In this document: positions 51,591 to 52,605 of the stretch, piece by piece | Layout: each line of letters starts with the position of its first letter | Position numbering within the stretch: position 1 is the stretch's first letter | NCBI RefSeq assembly: GCF_000298215.1 | Contig: NZ_BAHD01000050.1 | Location: 1 to 52,605, forward strand | Direction of reading: 5' to 3' | From: Kineosphaera limosa NBRC 100340 | GTDB taxonomy: Bacteria; Actinomycetota; Actinomycetes; Actinomycetales; Dermatophilaceae | Length of the DNA: 52,605 bases | Notes under the pieces: model-generated | What the model saw: only the letters and a program-made list of their open reading frames with translations | What the model was told of the DNA's origin: nothing | Databases searched by the model: none | Position numbers and translations under genes: made by a program

Positions 51591-52605
51591 CTACGTGGCG
51601 AAGGTGAGCTGCTCGCTCGGCAGGGTCTCGCGTTCGGGCAGGTCACCGCCACCGCCGCCACCGCCGTCGCCGCGGTGGTCGTGGCTGGGCCGGTGGCTGT
51701 TCGCGTCGCCGTCACTGGCGTCGGTGGCGGGTCGCGGTTGGTTGCCGATTGGTGTGCCGTCGGCGCGGGTCCAGTGCACGCCGGAGGGCGTGACGGTGCC
51801 GATGTGACCGTGGCGGTGGATGACGGTGTGGTGATGGCGGCAGGCGCACGCCATGTTCCATTCGGTGGTGGGTCCGCCGTTGGCCCAGTGTTGAAGGTGG
51901 TGTTTGTCGGTCCAGGCGGCCGGTATTCGGCACCCGGGGTAGGTGCACGTCTTGTCCCGCAGCTCCAGGGCCGTGACGAGCCCGGGCTTGGCGAGCCGGT
52001 GCGCGTGGCCCAGGTCGAGGAGTTCGCTGCGGGTCCCGAGCACGGCCGGAATGATCTGGGCGTCGCAGGCCAGCATCCGCACGTCCGCGGGCGAGAGCAC
52101 CTGCCCGAACCGGGTGGTGCCGCACCCGGCGACGCTGGAGCGGATCGTGTGGTGCCCGAGCGTCCCGGATGCGAGCACACCGGCGCCGGTCCCGTGGGTC
52201 GTCAACTCCTGCGTCCCGCCGCAGCAGGGGCCGTCGCTGCCAGCGTGCATCTTTTGGCCTGCCGCGCACCCGTCAGGCTCGAGGTCGGTCGCCTGCTCAT
52301 CCTGTGAAGGAAAGAGGCCGAGTTGTTCGGCGAGGCTGGTCTTGCGGACGCCGCCGACGAGGTCGGCCAGGGGGATCGTGACGATGATCCGTGCGGCGGC
52401 CCCGCTGCCGCGGACGGTCTTGTCCGGGGTCGTGGCGTGTTTGGCCATCGTGACCAGCGCGTCCAGGCGCCGCGTGCCGGGCGTGCGGGGGTCGTGCTCG
52501 CCGGTGTCTGGGTCGACGTGCGGCTTGGACAGGGCGTGCAGGGCGGCGCTGAACACGGCCTCATTGACCGGGTCCATCACGATCTTGGACTCGAACATCC
52601 CGGTC
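51591..52605 (-). CDS. DUF222 / HNH endonuclease domain protein (5' end outside window)
   Basis: At least 337 residues; the frame continues to the window edge, so the N-terminus is missing. A DUF222-type helical region (ALVTMAKHATTPDK, LADLVGGVRKTSLAEQLG) is followed by an HNH domain: CTYPGCRIPAAWTDKHHLQHW, GGPTTEWNMACACRHHHTVIH. The C-terminal tail has a run of seven Gly. In actinobacteria this family is often in many copies and is sometimes carried inside 13E12-like repeats. Whether the nuclease is active is unknown. An in-frame ATG at 52598 is probably internal. Confidence 0.85.
   Translation of the reverse strand, partial: TGMFESKIVMDPVNEAVFSAALHALSKPHVDPDTGEHDPRTPGTRRLDALVTMAKHATTPDKTVRGSGAAARIIVTIPLADLVGGVRKTSLAEQLGLFPSQDEQATDLEPDGCAAGQKMHAGSDGPCCGGTQELTTHGTGAGVLASGTLGHHTIRSSVAGCGTTRFGQVLSPADVRMLACDAQIIPAVLGTRSELLDLGHAHRLAKPGLVTALELRDKTCTYPGCRIPAAWTDKHHLQHWANGGPTTEWNMACACRHHHTVIHRHGHIGTVTPSGVHWTRADGTPIGNQPRPATDASDGDANSHRPSHDHRGDGGGGGGGDLPERETLPSEQLTFAT

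Overview
The window reads as a piece of chromosome from a high-GC Gram-positive actinobacterium, probably of the order Micrococcales. The evidence is GC-rich codon use, many GTG and TTG starts, paired clpP genes next to clpX, a folC - DUF4233 - ndk run, a T-box leader on ileS with the actinobacterial layout, a PIN-domain toxin-antitoxin pair and a DUF222/HNH protein. No rRNA, phage module, complete insertion sequence or CRISPR array was seen.

Layout. 1-8.9 kb: end of an unidentified gene, then carbohydrate genes (MFS exporter with GH13 alpha-glucosidase, and malQ), with a truncated hemoglobin, an MscS channel and a UMF1-type transporter between them. 8.9-14.3 kb: pepN, a serine hydrolase, a mycothiol nitroreductase-like DsbA protein and rpiB. 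14.3-14.8 kb: tRNA-Gly(TCC) and tRNA-Pro(TGG) with strong hairpins. 15.2-19.8 kb: the protein quality-control block tig, clpP1, clpP2, clpX, followed by a C39-peptidase-like gene of unknown role. 20.6-26.4 kb: DUF418 membrane protein, a HipBA toxin-antitoxin pair, an unknown membrane protein and an NhaA-thioredoxin fusion gene broken by a one-base frameshift. 26.6-28.3 kb: a low-GC island of small or broken genes. 28.5-33.7 kb: valS, an acetyltransferase-ankyrin fusion and an FAD-linked oxidase. 33.8-39.9 kb: a polyhydroxyalkanoate (PHA) locus with a PucR-type regulator divergent from acyl-CoA ligase, PHA synthase and PHA depolymerase-like genes. An acyl-CoA dehydrogenase gene in this locus has lost most of its 5' part, and the deletion joined it out of frame to phaC. 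40.0-46.4 kb: T-box, ileS, GNAT, folC, DUF4233, ndk. 46.5-47.5 kb: an apparently leaderless antitoxin with a PIN toxin that looks frameshifted. 47.5-52.6 kb: DUF1501/DUF1800 pair, CDF transporter and an HNH protein running off the window.

Functional links. The alpha-glucosidase and MalQ suggest breakdown of maltodextrins. Tig, ClpP1P2 and ClpX form the folding and proteolysis set. The ligase, PhaC and depolymerase-like genes suggest fatty-acid-derived storage polymer turnover. IleS is under tRNA-Ile control. The most notable signals are gene damage or remodelling: three frameshifts in G runs, the phaC/acd deletion joint and an unusual acetyltransferase-ankyrin fusion. The three frameshifts could be assembly errors and need read-level checking.
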